Made by a program: the position numbers and the translations under genes
In this document: positions 18,470-28,388 of the stretch, one piece after another
Position numbering within the stretch: the first letter of the stretch is position 1
How the letters are laid out: each line of letters opens with the position of its first letter
Notes under the pieces: generated by a model
Databases searched by the model: none
The model's input: the letters and a program-made list of their open reading frames with translations, nothing else
Told to the model about the DNA's origin: nothing
From: Tridacna crocea
Taxonomy: Eukaryota > Mollusca > Bivalvia > Cardiida > Cardiidae
DNA: 64,000 nt
Assembly: GCA_943736015.1 (NCBI GenBank)
Contig: OX031069.1
Coordinates: forward strand, 21,705,235-21,769,234
Reading direction: 5' to 3'

Positions 18470-19110
18470 TTGATTTTCTATTCTTAGCAAGTCTGCTGGA
18501 GGACAAGATGTTTTATTGTACAGCAAAGAAATTTCTCCTTATCTGATTGGACAATATGCCCCAACATTTATAACATGAACACTGGCAAAAACCAACGTAA
18601 AAGCAGTTTCACTTCCGGAGCCCCGTTAACATGACTACACTATCACCATATCACAAAATGGCGATGTCATTAAAGATTAACATCAAGATTATGCGCCAAC
18701 CTGTACATTTTAGCACGTATTACCAAGGTTTCAATGACGTCAGTTCCCAGTAACGTTAGTTTTCATTGAATCTGTGCACTCAGACGGGAAATTCTACTTC
18801 GTCAGCGAACTCATTCTTTTTAACACACACACACACACACAAAAACCAGGTAAAATTCGCTTAACAAACGTTGAAATGATAATCTTTGCAGTATAATAAA
18901 TTCGTTGTACGGTCAGGTGGCAGCGGACTTGGAAACTTGTTCACGGCTGTAGTGAATGATCTTGCCATCGACATGATTCGCTGCAAGTTTCCAAGTCCTC
19001 TGCCACCTGACCGTACAAATAATGACGTTGACGTAAATGCCGTCTCGGATCAGCCTGAGACGACACTTTACACAATTACCCAAAAGGCCCTTTCCTCGAA
19101 TTGCAGGTAA
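18470..19110 (-). promoter_or_regulatory. Upstream region paralogous to aaNAT 5' flank (long form)
   Basis: Homologous to 11975-12560. It lies upstream of the truncated pseudo-exon as the original lies upstream of the intact gene. The CRE TGACGTCA is kept at 18736-18743, and a (AC)n tract occurs at 18822-18840. Confidence 0.5.
18907..19016. repeat. 33-bp inverted repeat with 44-bp loop
   Basis: GTACGGTCAGGTGGCAGCGG... at 18907-18939 is repeated inverted at 18984-19016 with one mismatch. The short-form regions (12420, 28535, 41740, 52490) have only the first arm. Counterparts are in units 2, 3 and the last partial unit. Confidence 0.85.
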
Positions 19111-19370
19111 AATATGGAATTGTAGTAGACCCCTAATAGAAAACAGCCATTTCCACTATAATTATATATTGATACTTTTGTTAGTTTCCTAAAAAAGGGA
19201 TGTATTTATTGTTTCCCAGGCTTTGTAATTTCAAGATAGATATCAAAGGAATTTCTAGTCGGTTAAAAATGTGCAAAAGGTTGATATCAGTATTAAGATT
19301 TAGCCATCAACTATCAAGAAATTTTATTCCATGTTGCAGTAGACGCGTTAAGGGACAGCTAGATTTTACA

Positions 19371-19740
19371 TTAAGGTAGTGGTCCCGTAATACCTCTAGT
19401 GCAGCATGGCATATATTTTCTTGACAGTTGATAAAGACAGATTTATACAGTTATAATACTTTTGCACATTGTTAACCGACCAGAAATTCCTTCGATGTCT
19501 ATCTTCAAATTATTTGTTAATACTTTTGTTAGTTTCCAGAAAAGGGAGGTGATTATCACATCTCTTTATTATGAGAATATAGTGGTTTTAGATTTACAAA
19601 TGATAATTCCAGGAAGGACAAAAATGAAAAAGAGGTTCGGTGAAAGCTGTACAATAATATTTATTTTAAATCTTAGCAAATTTTGTAGGATAATAATATA
19701 GTAGAAATAGATGTTTTCTATTACGGGTCCACTACGTCAA
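19371..19740. mobile_element. TIR element with GTAGTGG ends
   Basis: Left GGTAGTGGTCCCGTAATACC, right TATTACGGGTCCACTACG. Flanked by TTAA at the left; the right flank is TCAA here but TTAA in unit 3 (46242-46245). About 370 bp, no coding capacity. Confidence 0.75.
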
Positions 19741-20548
19741 AAAAAGGAAAATATAATCCGGAAATATACCTCACGCAATCCTAGGTGGATTCTACTCAAC
19801 AATGGTGCATCTTTCGTATTACTCATTTTAATCTCTTTTGGTTCATCCAAAATGTTGCTCATCAATGATAATGGATAATCAGATTCATATATTACACTTC
19901 TTTTTGGACAAAGTTCTGATAGATCAGTATGAGCGGTGGTAAAACGTGCTTAAAGTCACTATACAGTCAAACCTTTCCGGCCTGTCTGTAGTGTTAGTTG
20001 AAGATACAAACCATTTACAATTTATATGAGCCATATTCTGTGAAAAAGGGGCTTAACTCATTACCAAACGACGAAATTTTAGGTCAGACGACAAAGAAAA
20101 GTGATTAAAATGAGTTAAAACTGGCTCAAAATGAATGTAAGAGCCTCTTTAAAGTCAGTGTGAAGTCAAATTTTTCCGGCCTGTCTGTAGTGTTAGTTGA
20201 AGGTACAAACCATTTACAATTTATATGAGCCATGCTCTATGAAAAAGGGGCTTAACGCCTCTCGAAAAGTATCGAACCAGGTCAGTTTACACAGTCCGCG
20301 CAGGCTGACCTTGGCCGAAACATTTCGCTATTGGCCTTTTTTGTATGTCCAAGACCTAGTCTACCTCATGACTCAGGCGATTATTATAGGAATGTAGATA
20401 CTATGGATCCACATGTAGGCAATGACTTGTTTGATAGAATTCATCACGGAGATACATTTAGCCGTCTTTTGCCAGAGCATGATTCCTATGCTTCAAATAT
20501 CACAGGAAAATCCTCCTTTTCAAGCTTAAAACTAGACTACAAAATTAG

Positions 20549-20750
20549 TTAACTCTTTACCAAACAACAAAATTTTATACTAGTCCAAATTGAAAGCACT
20601 TGCAGACAACAAAATAAACGGAACTCAAAAAATGAAATTTGTTTCCAGCAGGGTAGAAAACATTGTGGGAAAGGGAGAAAATGCTGATCAAAATGATTTA
20701 TAACTAAAGCATTGTCTCCTTTTCCCACAATGTTTTCAAAGGCTTATGTC
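20549..20750. mobile_element. Family A element with disrupted apex
   Basis: The left arm is intact to AATGCTG, then about 20 bp (ATCAAAATGATTTATAACTA) replace the apex, and the right arm resumes with AGCATTGTCTCC. The right outer end is missing and runs into a family C hairpin. Confidence 0.7.
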
Positions 20751-20754
20751 TCCA

Positions 20755-20935
20755 GCCTATAGTAGATAAACCCAAATGTTGTTATTTCTGAGTCATTTTT
20801 TTTTTGGAAAAAATACCACTTTAGAGGACAGCGTAGCTTATGATCAGACAGCACGCTGCTCTGTGCCATCTGATCTTGATCTACACTGGACCCCAAAATA
20901 TCTAGAGTCGTGCTTAGTAGCCGAAGGATTAAAGT
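20755..20935. mobile_element. Family C hairpin remnant
   Basis: TTATGATCAGACAGCACGCT ... CATCTGATCTTGATCTACAC. The tip is altered (GCTGCTCTGTGCC). Confidence 0.6.
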
Positions 20936-20969
20936 TTTGTTATGAATGCCTTAAAAAATGTGAAATCTT

Positions 20970-21126
20970 GATGAAAATAAAATTTAACAAGAAACTGCTG
21001 TGTATAAAAGCAGTGAGACATTTAAACTTACCTAAACTTGAACTTTCACGAACACTTTTGTTTTTGCCCAATACAGAGGTTAAACATAGTTCTCGTAAAT
21101 GGATGCAGACAGTTTTATACGATATA
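20970..21126 (+). pseudogene. Second copy of the conserved short ORF, split by the LINE
   Basis: Matches 17524-17680 with several substitutions, then stops at the LINE insertion. Sequence resembling the continuation (TATATATAAAGTCTGTAGTC) resumes at 23270, decayed. This gives the LINE an empty-site reference. Confidence 0.6.
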
Positions 21127-23260
21127 GATAGATACAGATACAGATATTTTATTGACAAGCACAGAGTACATAGTCATAGCAACATTCTAAATATGATAAA
21201 GAAAAATGTCAAACGTCAAGGTCTATAATAATTTATGGAAAACAAAAGAAAACAAAAGAAAACAGAGATAGGAAACAGAAATTTATCCTCACACACACAC
21301 ATCCAAACACACACCCACACCTACTCGCACACCCACACACACAATCTGAATTATGCTTTAAAGGAAACATTATGTGTTTGGTTTTAGAGACGAACTCTTA
21401 ATCAGCAGTCAATTGATGCGTGTATGAAGTTCTTTCAAAGAGGGCGTTTTTCACATAGTTAGCCAAAATGAAAATCTCATTTTTATTTGTTGAATTTAAA
21501 AGTTCTAAAAGTTTATAGGTACTTGGTCTTATACGATAATATTCTTTAATATATTTTTTTCTTAACTGATCAAAAAACGGACATTTTAATACGAAATGAA
21601 ATTCATCTTCCGTTTCTCCCGAGGTACAGAGGAGACATACTCGTTCATTTCTCGGAATTCTATTTTCACTAAAACGACAAGTTTGAATTCTTAAGGAATG
21701 AGAGGAAGTTCTAAGCCTAGTTATAAAGAATCTGAGATCAGGCGGCAGAATGTCCAAATATAATTCATATTGTAACGTATATTTCAAATATTTATAGACT
21801 TGTAAGGAAGAAGCATTTGCAATCAAAGAAAAACAACTTTGGGTATAATTATCAATAAGTCGCTGTCTAAAATATTGTACAAAATTTTTACCGTTAACTG
21901 AAAATGGATTTTCCCATATATTGGAAAAGCCATGCTCATTCAACATACTTTTAACGTCTGAAACCCAATTTCTGCAGCCTTTCTCACACTGTTCATAACT
22001 AAGCCTATACACTGTTTTCAAAATAATATTTTCTGTAGACTTTAACTTAAACCAGTACTTTAGAATTTGGACATATCTATTTATGAATAAGGGGTATCTA
22101 CCAAGTTCTGCATATACAACTGCATTACATGTACTTTGCCTAACATTTAGAATCCTTTTACAAAATTTCATATGTATACATTCAATAGATTTTGACTTCG
22201 TATAGCCCCAAATTGGTGCTGCGTAACTTAAAATTGATCCTACGAACGAATCAAATAGTTGGCATAATATTTTTGGTTTCATTTTATATTTGCTGCAATT
22301 TGTCAATAATACATTTAGGGCCTTCAGTGCTTTACCAGTAATTTGTTCTTGATTGTTGCAAAAAATGCCTGTATATGAAAAAACAGTCCCTAAGTAATTA
22401 AAGTGATCCACGTTTTCAAGTACTATATTATTATATGTAAAACATTCACTGGGTAAAATTTTCCCTTTTTTGCGAAATACCATTACCTTAGTTTTTTGTG
22501 TATTTACTTCTAGTCCCCATGTTTGACAGTATTCATACAATTTATTTAAACTATTTTGTAGGTCCTTGGGGGAATTTCCAAATATGACTAGGTCGTCTGC
22601 AAAAAGTAACAATATTATTTCTAATTCATCAATTTGTATACCCGAGTTGAAATCACCCTGAAGGAAAAGTTCTAGGTCTTCAATGAAAAGGGCCCACAGC
22701 AAAGGTGACATTATCTCCCCTTGTTTTAAGCCTACAGGAATTTCAAATGAGTCAGACAAGCCGCCATGTAATCTAACGCAAGATTTAACCTTACTGTACA
22801 TATCTTTTATTATCCTTAAACATTTCCCCCCAATCCCGCATTTATACAGCTTTAACCATAAAGCATTTCTATAGACACTATCAAACGCCTTTGTGAAATC
22901 AACAAAACTACAGTATAGTCGTTTTTTATCATTTAAACGAGATTGTATTATACTAAGTAGAATGAACATAGCGTCAACAGTTGATCGGCCTTTTACAAAT
23001 GCAAATTGCGCATCAGTGATCGTATTGTTTTCATTACAAAACTTTTCTATTCGTTTGTTCAATACAGAAGTAAATAATTTTGAAAGGCAGCTCACTAAAG
23101 TAATACCCCTATAATTATGCACGTTATTTACATCACCTTTTTTAAATAAAGGTACGATTATACCATCCATCCAGCTTTCTGGGAAAAAACCACTGTCTAG
23201 AATACAATTGAAAATATCACAAACATGAGCCCCAATTATGTCCATACTTTCAATGAAATA
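21127..23260 (-). mobile_element. 5'-truncated non-LTR retrotransposon (LINE)
   Basis: About 2.1 kb on the - strand. The 3' end has a short TATCTG-type tail at 21127-21150. Imperfect target duplications TTATACGATATA (21115-21126) and TTATATGATATA (23261-23272) flank it; the related empty sequence CTTATCCGATATA occurs near 31165. The endonuclease and N-terminal parts are absent. A (CA)-rich tract lies in the 3' UTR near 21288-21345. Confidence 0.85.
21398..23245 (-). CDS. LINE reverse transcriptase, partial, catalytic residues intact
   Basis: A 615-codon open frame starting inside the reverse transcriptase. In numbering from the first Met: HNYRGITLVSCLSKL near 43-57, motif A with D116 in CSFVDFTKAFDS, QGEIMSPLLW near 175-184, the catalytic FADD at 215-218, and a C-terminal CLLC...H...C zinc-finger-like motif (C537, C540, H550, C555) common in LINEs. 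The frame is open to the 5' truncation, so the Met is not the native start. The element encodes an enzyme that reverse transcribes its own RNA at the nicked target; this copy lacks the endonuclease and is not autonomous. Clade not assigned. Confidence 0.9.
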   Translation of the reverse strand: MDIIGAHVCDIFNCILDSGFFPESWMDGIIVPLFKKGDVNNVHNYRGITLVSCLSKLFTSVLNKRIEKFCNENNTITDAQFAFVKGRSTVDAMFILLSIIQSRLNDKKRLYCSFVDFTKAFDSVYRNALWLKLYKCGIGGKCLRIIKDMYSKVKSCVRLHGGLSDSFEIPVGLKQGEIMSPLLWALFIEDLELFLQGDFNSGIQIDELEIILLLFADDLVIFGNSPKDLQNSLNKLYEYCQTWGLEVNTQKTKVMVFRKKGKILPSECFTYNNIVLENVDHFNYLGTVFSYTGIFCNNQEQITGKALKALNVLLTNCSKYKMKPKILCQLFDSFVGSILSYAAPIWGYTKSKSIECIHMKFCKRILNVRQSTCNAVVYAELGRYPLFINRYVQILKYWFKLKSTENIILKTVYRLSYEQCEKGCRNWVSDVKSMLNEHGFSNIWENPFSVNGKNFVQYFRQRLIDNYTQSCFSLIANASSLQVYKYLKYTLQYELYLDILPPDLRFFITRLRTSSHSLRIQTCRFSENRIPRNERVCLLCTSGETEDEFHFVLKCPFFDQLRKKYIKEYYRIRPSTYKLLELLNSTNKNEIFILANYVKNALFERTSYTHQLTAD

Positions 23261-23497
23261 TTATATGATATATATAAAGTCTGTAGTCGCAAAAAAAAAA
23301 GTTTACTTTTGGCGTAACTAAATACAGAGACAAGAAAATATTGATGCTGAACATCAATGGCGCCGCAAACCACTTATTTCTGTAACAGGGCACAGTGCAT
23401 TGGGCCGCGTTAAACAAACATTTGTCGGCAATGAATTACCATCCATTAACGAAAGAAAAAGTCTGTTATCGGATTGTGCTAAATCTGACACTCTAAC

Positions 23498-23606
23498 ACA
23501 TATGTCTGGTATTATACAATCCCTCTTTATAGATATAATAAAGACTTGAATGAAGTTCTTATTATATCTCTATAGACTAGAGGGATGGTATGATACCAGT
23601 CATGTC
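23498..23606. repeat. 109-bp hairpin element
   Basis: ACATATGTCTGGTATTATAC ... inverse ... GTATGATACCAGTCATGT, with inner arms CCCTCTTTATAGATATAATA and its inverse. Conserved in units 1, 2 and 3. Confidence 0.75.
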
Positions 23607-23623
23607 AGGTGCTCCAACGATTT

Positions 23624-24107
23624 ACGGATGTTTTGGTAACAGACGAGTTCGGTAACATAGACTTATAGAGTAAATCAGTTGGATGTTTCGGCAACAAAGC
23701 AATTATATAGTGTTTATGTATCGTGACGTTCTTTACACCCAACGCATGACTGTATTTTATTCAAACCTTCGTTTTTAAAACCTTAATTTGTAATTTCAAC
23801 TATGTTTTATAAATAATTTTTTGTTATGAACCTTATTCCATGTTGTATGTACTGGCCATGTGGATTGCCTATCTATCATGCGAAAAGGGTGGAAAGTGAG
23901 TAAAATAAAGGATTTGAACCTATCTATCAAGGGATAAATTGTTGAAAAGTGCAAAAGTAAAAGATTTGAACAAAACAAAGCCATACATTAGGTGTAAAGA
24001 ACGTCACAGAACAAAAACATAATATAATAGTTTTATTACCGAAACATCCAATCGATTTACTCTATAAGTCTATGTTACCGAACTCGTTTGTTACCGAAAC
24101 ATCTGTC
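23624..24107. mobile_element. Element with long terminal inverted repeats, about 130 bp each
   Basis: The left arm (ACGGATGTTTTGGTAACAGA ... GTGACGTTCTTTACACC) is inverted at the right (GGTGTAAAGAACGTCAC ... GTTACCGAAACATCTGT). The spacer of about 230 bp has no coding capacity. Copies at about 36886 and 47610. Confidence 0.8.
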
Positions 24108-24619
24108 ACCCGCTCCAATATTGACCTAGTTACAGTTAGCTGGTCTTAAAAAACACGATCGCGATAGGAAAACAATATTTCTACAATCCATATAACACTA
24201 GAACAAAAATATAACGGGGGTCACAAGTACCACATAGGGTGCTGTAGGGTCAAAGAGCTTGAAAATACCTCTTAACCCTTTTCCAGCATAAGATATTTAA
24301 AATGGCGGCTTCGAAAATTTGTGACAGATAATTTTTTATCACGTGACTTATTTTTCGAAATGGGTCTTTATCTATTATTATTTTTCGAAAGGAAAATGTT
24401 GATATGTCTACGATCCGGGTTTTTATCCATCTAACAATGAAAGTACAGTATATTATATATTAAAAAAAAATCCCACAAATACATGTAAATAAAAAAGTTA
24501 ACATGGACACCGATCAGGTAATCAAAGTACAGTAGATATAGATGGATGTTAAAACAAAGCACGGAACCAGTTCAATATGGCAGACTCCATAGGCACTTTA
24601 CAAAACCGAATAAAATATA

Positions 24620-24643
24620 GTGGCGCCGCTCAAGCGGCACCAC
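24620..24643. repeat. GC-rich short hairpin
   Basis: GTGGCGCCGC-TCAA-GCGGCACCAC, one mismatch; the unit 2 copy (37881-37904) is a perfect 10-bp stem with a TCAA loop. It stands out in AT-rich surroundings. Confidence 0.7.
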
Positions 24644-24960
24644 AATAACAAAAAAGAAAGCAAATGTAATGATCTTCATGCATTTTCACGTACTTTCCTC
24701 GTGCCTCAGCAAATAAGCACAATGCATGTCACCTTTCGAGACATAAAAGGTTTAAGCATGCGAGCGTTATCTGCATTTGCGTGCCTGTATTTTCTAATAT
24801 GGTCATGAATGAAACATGGAGTTTATTTCAAAGGGGAGGGTAGACTCTATTTAGATTTGTTTCGAGCAAAACTTCACAAATGTTTAGCCATTGCTTAAGG
24901 CATGTACTAAGTGGCGACCATTAATAAATAACCAAACTTCAAAAATGATTTATCACTGTA

Positions 24961-25331
24961 TTAACGTAGTAGACCCCTAATAGAAAACAGCTATTTCCAC
25001 AATGATATTATCCTATGAAATTTGCTATGATTAAAAAAGAGTGTTATTTCACTGCTTTAACCAAGCCACTTTTCCCTTTTTGTCTTTTCTAGAATTATCA
25101 TTTATGAATCTAAAACCACTATATTTTCATTACAACGAGAAATAATAATTACCTCCCTTTTCTGAAAACTTAACAAAAGCATCTACAAATAATTTCAAGA
25201 TAGGCATAAAGAAATTTCTAGTCCGTTAAATATGTGCAAAAGTATTATTCCTGTCTCAATCTGTATTTATTAACTATCAAGAAAACTTTATGCAGTTCAG
25301 CTCTAGAGGTATTAGGGGTCTACTACCTTAA
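24961..25331. mobile_element. TIR element with GTAGTAGACCCCTAAT ends and proven TTAA target
   Basis: 16-bp perfect terminal repeats GTAGTAGACCCCTAAT/ATTAGGGGTCTACTAC flanked by TTAA on both sides. Unit 3 has the empty site with one TTAA (48913-48916). About 370 bp, related in layout to 19371-19740. Confidence 0.9.
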
Positions 25332-25878
25332 GTAAGCCGGTAGTTCTCATATCACCTTTTAAAAAAGATCAAAGTAGATTTTTAAAAAAAAGAAGGAAAA
25401 TCAACGGCATTTTCTCAAGGAGCTACTTAGCCTAGACGAGTATTTAGATTTCGCGCCAAAGTTCCACAAAGACTTGTGGGAATGTCACATGATCAATAAC
25501 GCACGTCGATAATGAGGATTTGTATTCAAATCAGTAAGACTACTTCATATCTGATATAACAAAAATAGACAGGGATCACTTAGTGTATGTTTCTTTAAGT
25601 TGTGATTTGGAAAATTTTGGACTTGCGTCGGGCTATCTTTATGGAGTATATTTTAAAATAAAAAAGATGAGTGTTAAAGCAGTATAACTAAATTATAACT
25701 GTATAGTACGGATATAACGAACTTCCAAAGTCAAAGAACGAAGCAGTCATGCTTGATTATACTCTTTCAACGAGCAATGCCTCTTTTGTGCAAACCATGT
25801 ACGTGCAATTGATCTACATGGTCAGTCTGAAAGCGAACTTAAGGTTGTTGCCGGTAGTCAATATCATAAGATTATTTG

Positions 25879-26530
25879 ACATGCTTGGGTACAATACTGA
25901 ATTCTATTGGATGAGTACACTGCAGAACCAGTATATATTTTGGACGAAGCGACAGCCGAGTCCAAAATACAGACTGGTTCTGCAGTGTACGAATCCAATT
26001 GAATGCAGTATTGTATCCAAGCATGTTAAATGACCTCTTTATTTCACACTTCCGTATTGACTTTAAAGTAAACGACAAGTATAGGGTCATTGCAATTTGA
26101 ATAATTGAAAAGAAAAAAAGAAATCAAAACATATCAAAAGGGGGGTTTGAAGTTGCTTTTTTTAACAACGGAATTCGGTATACTACTCTTTTGGTCCAAT
26201 ATCGATATTCGGGACTCAAGCCTCGTTGTGACAAAAATCCGTATTGGACTCAAGCCTCGTTTTGAAAAATCCGTATTGGACTCAAGCCTCGTTGTGACAA
26301 AAATCCGTATTAGACTCAAGCCTCGTTTTAAAAAATCCGTATTGGACTCTTGCCTCGTTTTAAAAAATCCGTATTGGACTCTTGCCTCGTTCTGAAAAAT
26401 CCGTATTGGACTCTAGTGTCTAATATAGGCTAAGATATTCTGTACTCACTTAGTATTATTATTTAAAGTGACTTCATTGGATGTTAAATTGTAGGTGTGA
26501 AATAAATTGATGTATCGAATAAAAAAATCA
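25879..26530. mobile_element. Left arm of a foldback element
   Basis: It begins with a 148-bp palindrome (ACATGCTTGGGTACAATACT ... inverse at 26026) and continues to the centre sequence GGATGTTAAATTGTAGG at about 26490. The right arm, present in unit 3, is missing here except for the last bases. Confidence 0.8.
26211..26412. repeat. Minisatellite, about 31-36 bp period, 6 copies
   Basis: Repeats of GGACTCAAGCCTCGTTTT plus AAAAATCCGTATT. Unit 1 has six, unit 2 four (39473-39605) and unit 3 three (about 49792-49892). Confidence 0.85.
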
Positions 26531-26989
26531 TTAGTAATACAAATAATGTGTCGTTGGAACCAATTTGAAGGAATGCTCGAGTAAATAGATTACAAAATTA
26601 TAATGTAATTAACATGCTCTAATGTAGCATTCAGAGATCAAATTTTCTGTCTACCCATAAGAAATCGAAACACACAACTTCTGGCAAGGTAAAATAGAAT
26701 TTACAGGCACCCATGAGAGGTGTCAAGGTTTTTATTATATCAGCAAACTTCAAAAAAGAATAATTACTCAATTCAGTAAAGCGATAGCTCTTAAATCATC
26801 GGTATAAAAGGAAGAAAAACGTAATTAAAAAAAACACACATCTTTTTTCAATAGCTTTTCTTTAATAAGCCACGTCCGGTATTCTAAAATAATTACATGT
26901 ACAACAATAATAATGAAATATATGTTCCTACTAAATATAGCCAGAATATAGGGGACTTATCATGACCTTTATAGCCTAACCACCGTGCA

Positions 26990-27130
26990 TTTATGGGCCA
27001 TACTCTATAAAAAGGGGTCTTAATACATCTGCAAAAAGTATCTACCCATGTCAGCCTGCGCAGTCCGCTTGTTGCCACTGATAAGTTTTCTGTATGTCAA
27101 AGGACTATTTTACCGCCAGATCCGGTCGAT
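26990..27130. mobile_element. Family D element, right arm deleted
   Basis: ATACATCTGCAAAAAGTATC ... CAGCCTGCGCAGTCCGC is present, but the inverse arm seen in unit 2 (40250-40290, GCGCAGGCTGACATGGGTCG) is lost here. Confidence 0.7.
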
Positions 27131-27233
27131 TGTTAGAAAAAAAGGGTTTTATGGGTAAATGTGATGACTTGCTTGAAATGAAATATCGCAAAGATGCATT
27201 AAGCCCCCTTTTGCCAGAGATTGTCTCAAATAT

Positions 27234-27896
27234 CTAAGCAATTTTTTTCATGAGATATGTAATAGATGTGTGCTCTTGCATGTTGGGATAGACCAGCGCG
27301 CCATTTACAGAATATTCGTTGTAGTTCACGCCACATATTCTGTTGAAACCATTCTTTTCAAAGACTTTTCTGGAATAATTAGAAGTACAAGGAACCTTAG
27401 CATACATCGGAGATATGTCTAAGCATTTCAACAGCTTGACACAAAATTCGACCAGTTTAGTCGCGATTTGCTGTGTCCGAAAATTTCTGTGCACAGACAA
27501 ATGTTGAAAGGCGACAATCTCATCGATTCCTAGCTTTGAAAATGTATTGGCAGCTTCAATAATTTGGTTTTGAAGCCTGTTAACTGCCTTAAGGGTTTCA
27601 TCATCGATGTTTTCATCAACATACTTTTCATTTCTTCGTTCAATATTGATCACTTGTACGGCAATTATTTCTTGTGTTCCTGGCTTCAACAACATTACAG
27701 TTAAACCAAAGCTAAATGGCAACAGGAACCAGAACTTTTTCAGGTCCGGTGTAAATTGTTGACCGCTAGCACGAGAACACGGCTCGTCTGTGATGTAGTG
27801 GGTTTTCAGAAAGTCCAGTGCATCTTCGTATCGATCTTCTTTCAGTAGAACCAATTCACCATCTATAGCTGTCTCTTTCTTCGCTTGTTCAAATGC
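27234..27896 (-). CDS. Arylalkylamine N-acetyltransferase-like (GNAT), copy 2, last exon
   Basis: Encodes 220 residues after acceptor CATTTTCACAG, at exactly the same intron position as copy 1. The open frame continues upstream to 28019 only because the intron, including a hairpin remnant, happens to be open. E38 in DEPCS is kept. The acetyl-CoA loop reads R140-T-Q-Q143-I-A145, so the family's conserved glycine is replaced. The serine motif is C170-T-S-N-Y-S175, with Thr for the first Ser. The frame is otherwise intact and identical at the protein level to copy 3. Either the protein is active with an altered loop, has a non-acetylating role, or is on the way to becoming a pseudogene. No first exon was found. 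Confidence 0.8.
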   Translation of the reverse strand, partial: AFEQAKKETAIDGELVLLKEDRYEDALDFLKTHYITDEPCSRASGQQFTPDLKKFWFLLPFSFGLTVMLLKPGTQEIIAVQVINIERRNEKYVDENIDDETLKAVNRLQNQIIEAANTFSKLGIDEIVAFQHLSVHRNFRTQQIATKLVEFCVKLLKCLDISPMYAKVPCTSNYSRKVFEKNGFNRICGVNYNEYSVNGALVYPNMQEHTSITYLMKKIA

Positions 27897-27949
27897 CTGT
27901 GAAAATGGATACAAAAGACTCAATAAGTCTTCACTACAAAATTCCGAAT

Positions 27950-28040
27950 TAAACGACGCGGCTGTCGAAAATATTGTGGGAAAGGGTGAAACTACTGGCA
28001 ACCAGCATTTTCTCCTCATTTCGCAATGTTTTCTGCCCTT
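27950..28040. repeat. Hybrid hairpin in the aaNAT intron
   Basis: GAAAATATTGTGGGAAAGGG ... CTACTGGCAACCAGC ... TTTCTCCTCATTTCGCAATG resembles a family A stem with imperfect arms. It is conserved next to copies 2, 3 and 4. Confidence 0.6.
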
Positions 28041-28269
28041 TCACTGGCGAATCCCTGATTTTAGCCACATTATAATATGGCTTGCAATCAATATTTCCCG
28101 AGTGATGTTTACGGTCCCCCCCACCTTTTCGAAAGAAATTTGCGCGTGACTCTACCATTGTAACCGCACCTAGAAAACCGAGATATTCCCTGTACGTCTT
28201 TGCAACTTCTCGGATTTTTTTTTCCCTAGCCTAGTGGGATTTTGTAGACTGGTACACATACGTGTTACC

Positions 28270-28310
28270 TATAGACGGGCTCCAAGGCCGCTTCGCGGCC
28301 TTTCCGCCCG
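28270..28310. repeat. GC-rich hairpin, lost in copy 4
   Basis: ACGGGC...AAGGCCGC-TTC-GCGGCCTT...GCCCGT. Present in units 1 and 2. At 52258 about 30 bp including the first arm are deleted between two CCT triplets. Confidence 0.75.
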
Positions 28311-28364
28311 TATTAAGGTTATGTTCCAAGCTGTGCGTTTTAGCACGTCTTCCCAAGGTTTCAG

Positions 28365-28388
28365 TGACGTCACTTCCCAGTTACGTCA
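28365..28388. promoter_or_regulatory. CRE palindrome plus variant, upstream of aaNAT copy 2
   Basis: TGACGTCA at 28365-28372 and TTACGTCA at 28381-28388, about 470 bp upstream of the exon, at the same relative spacing as at copy 1. Confidence 0.5.

Noticed and set aside
18822-18840. (AC)n tract as a regulatory element
   Set aside because: It is shorter or interrupted in the other units and looks like an ordinary microsatellite.
18886-19110. Open frame repeated in every unit as a conserved protein
   Set aside because: Half of it is the inverted repeat read through. Copies gain and lose bases out of multiples of three in the short forms, and no family is recognised.
21398-23245. Reverse transcriptase frame as a host telomerase or domesticated gene
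   Set aside because: It has LINE hallmarks (FADD, C-terminal zinc-finger-like motif, 3' tail, target duplication). A paralogous site lacks it.
27897-28019. Coding extension upstream of the aaNAT copy 2 exon (and the same in copies 3 and 4)
   Set aside because: The extra residues come from intron sequence containing a hairpin remnant. Copy 1 has a different sequence there, and the intron acceptor is conserved in all four copies.
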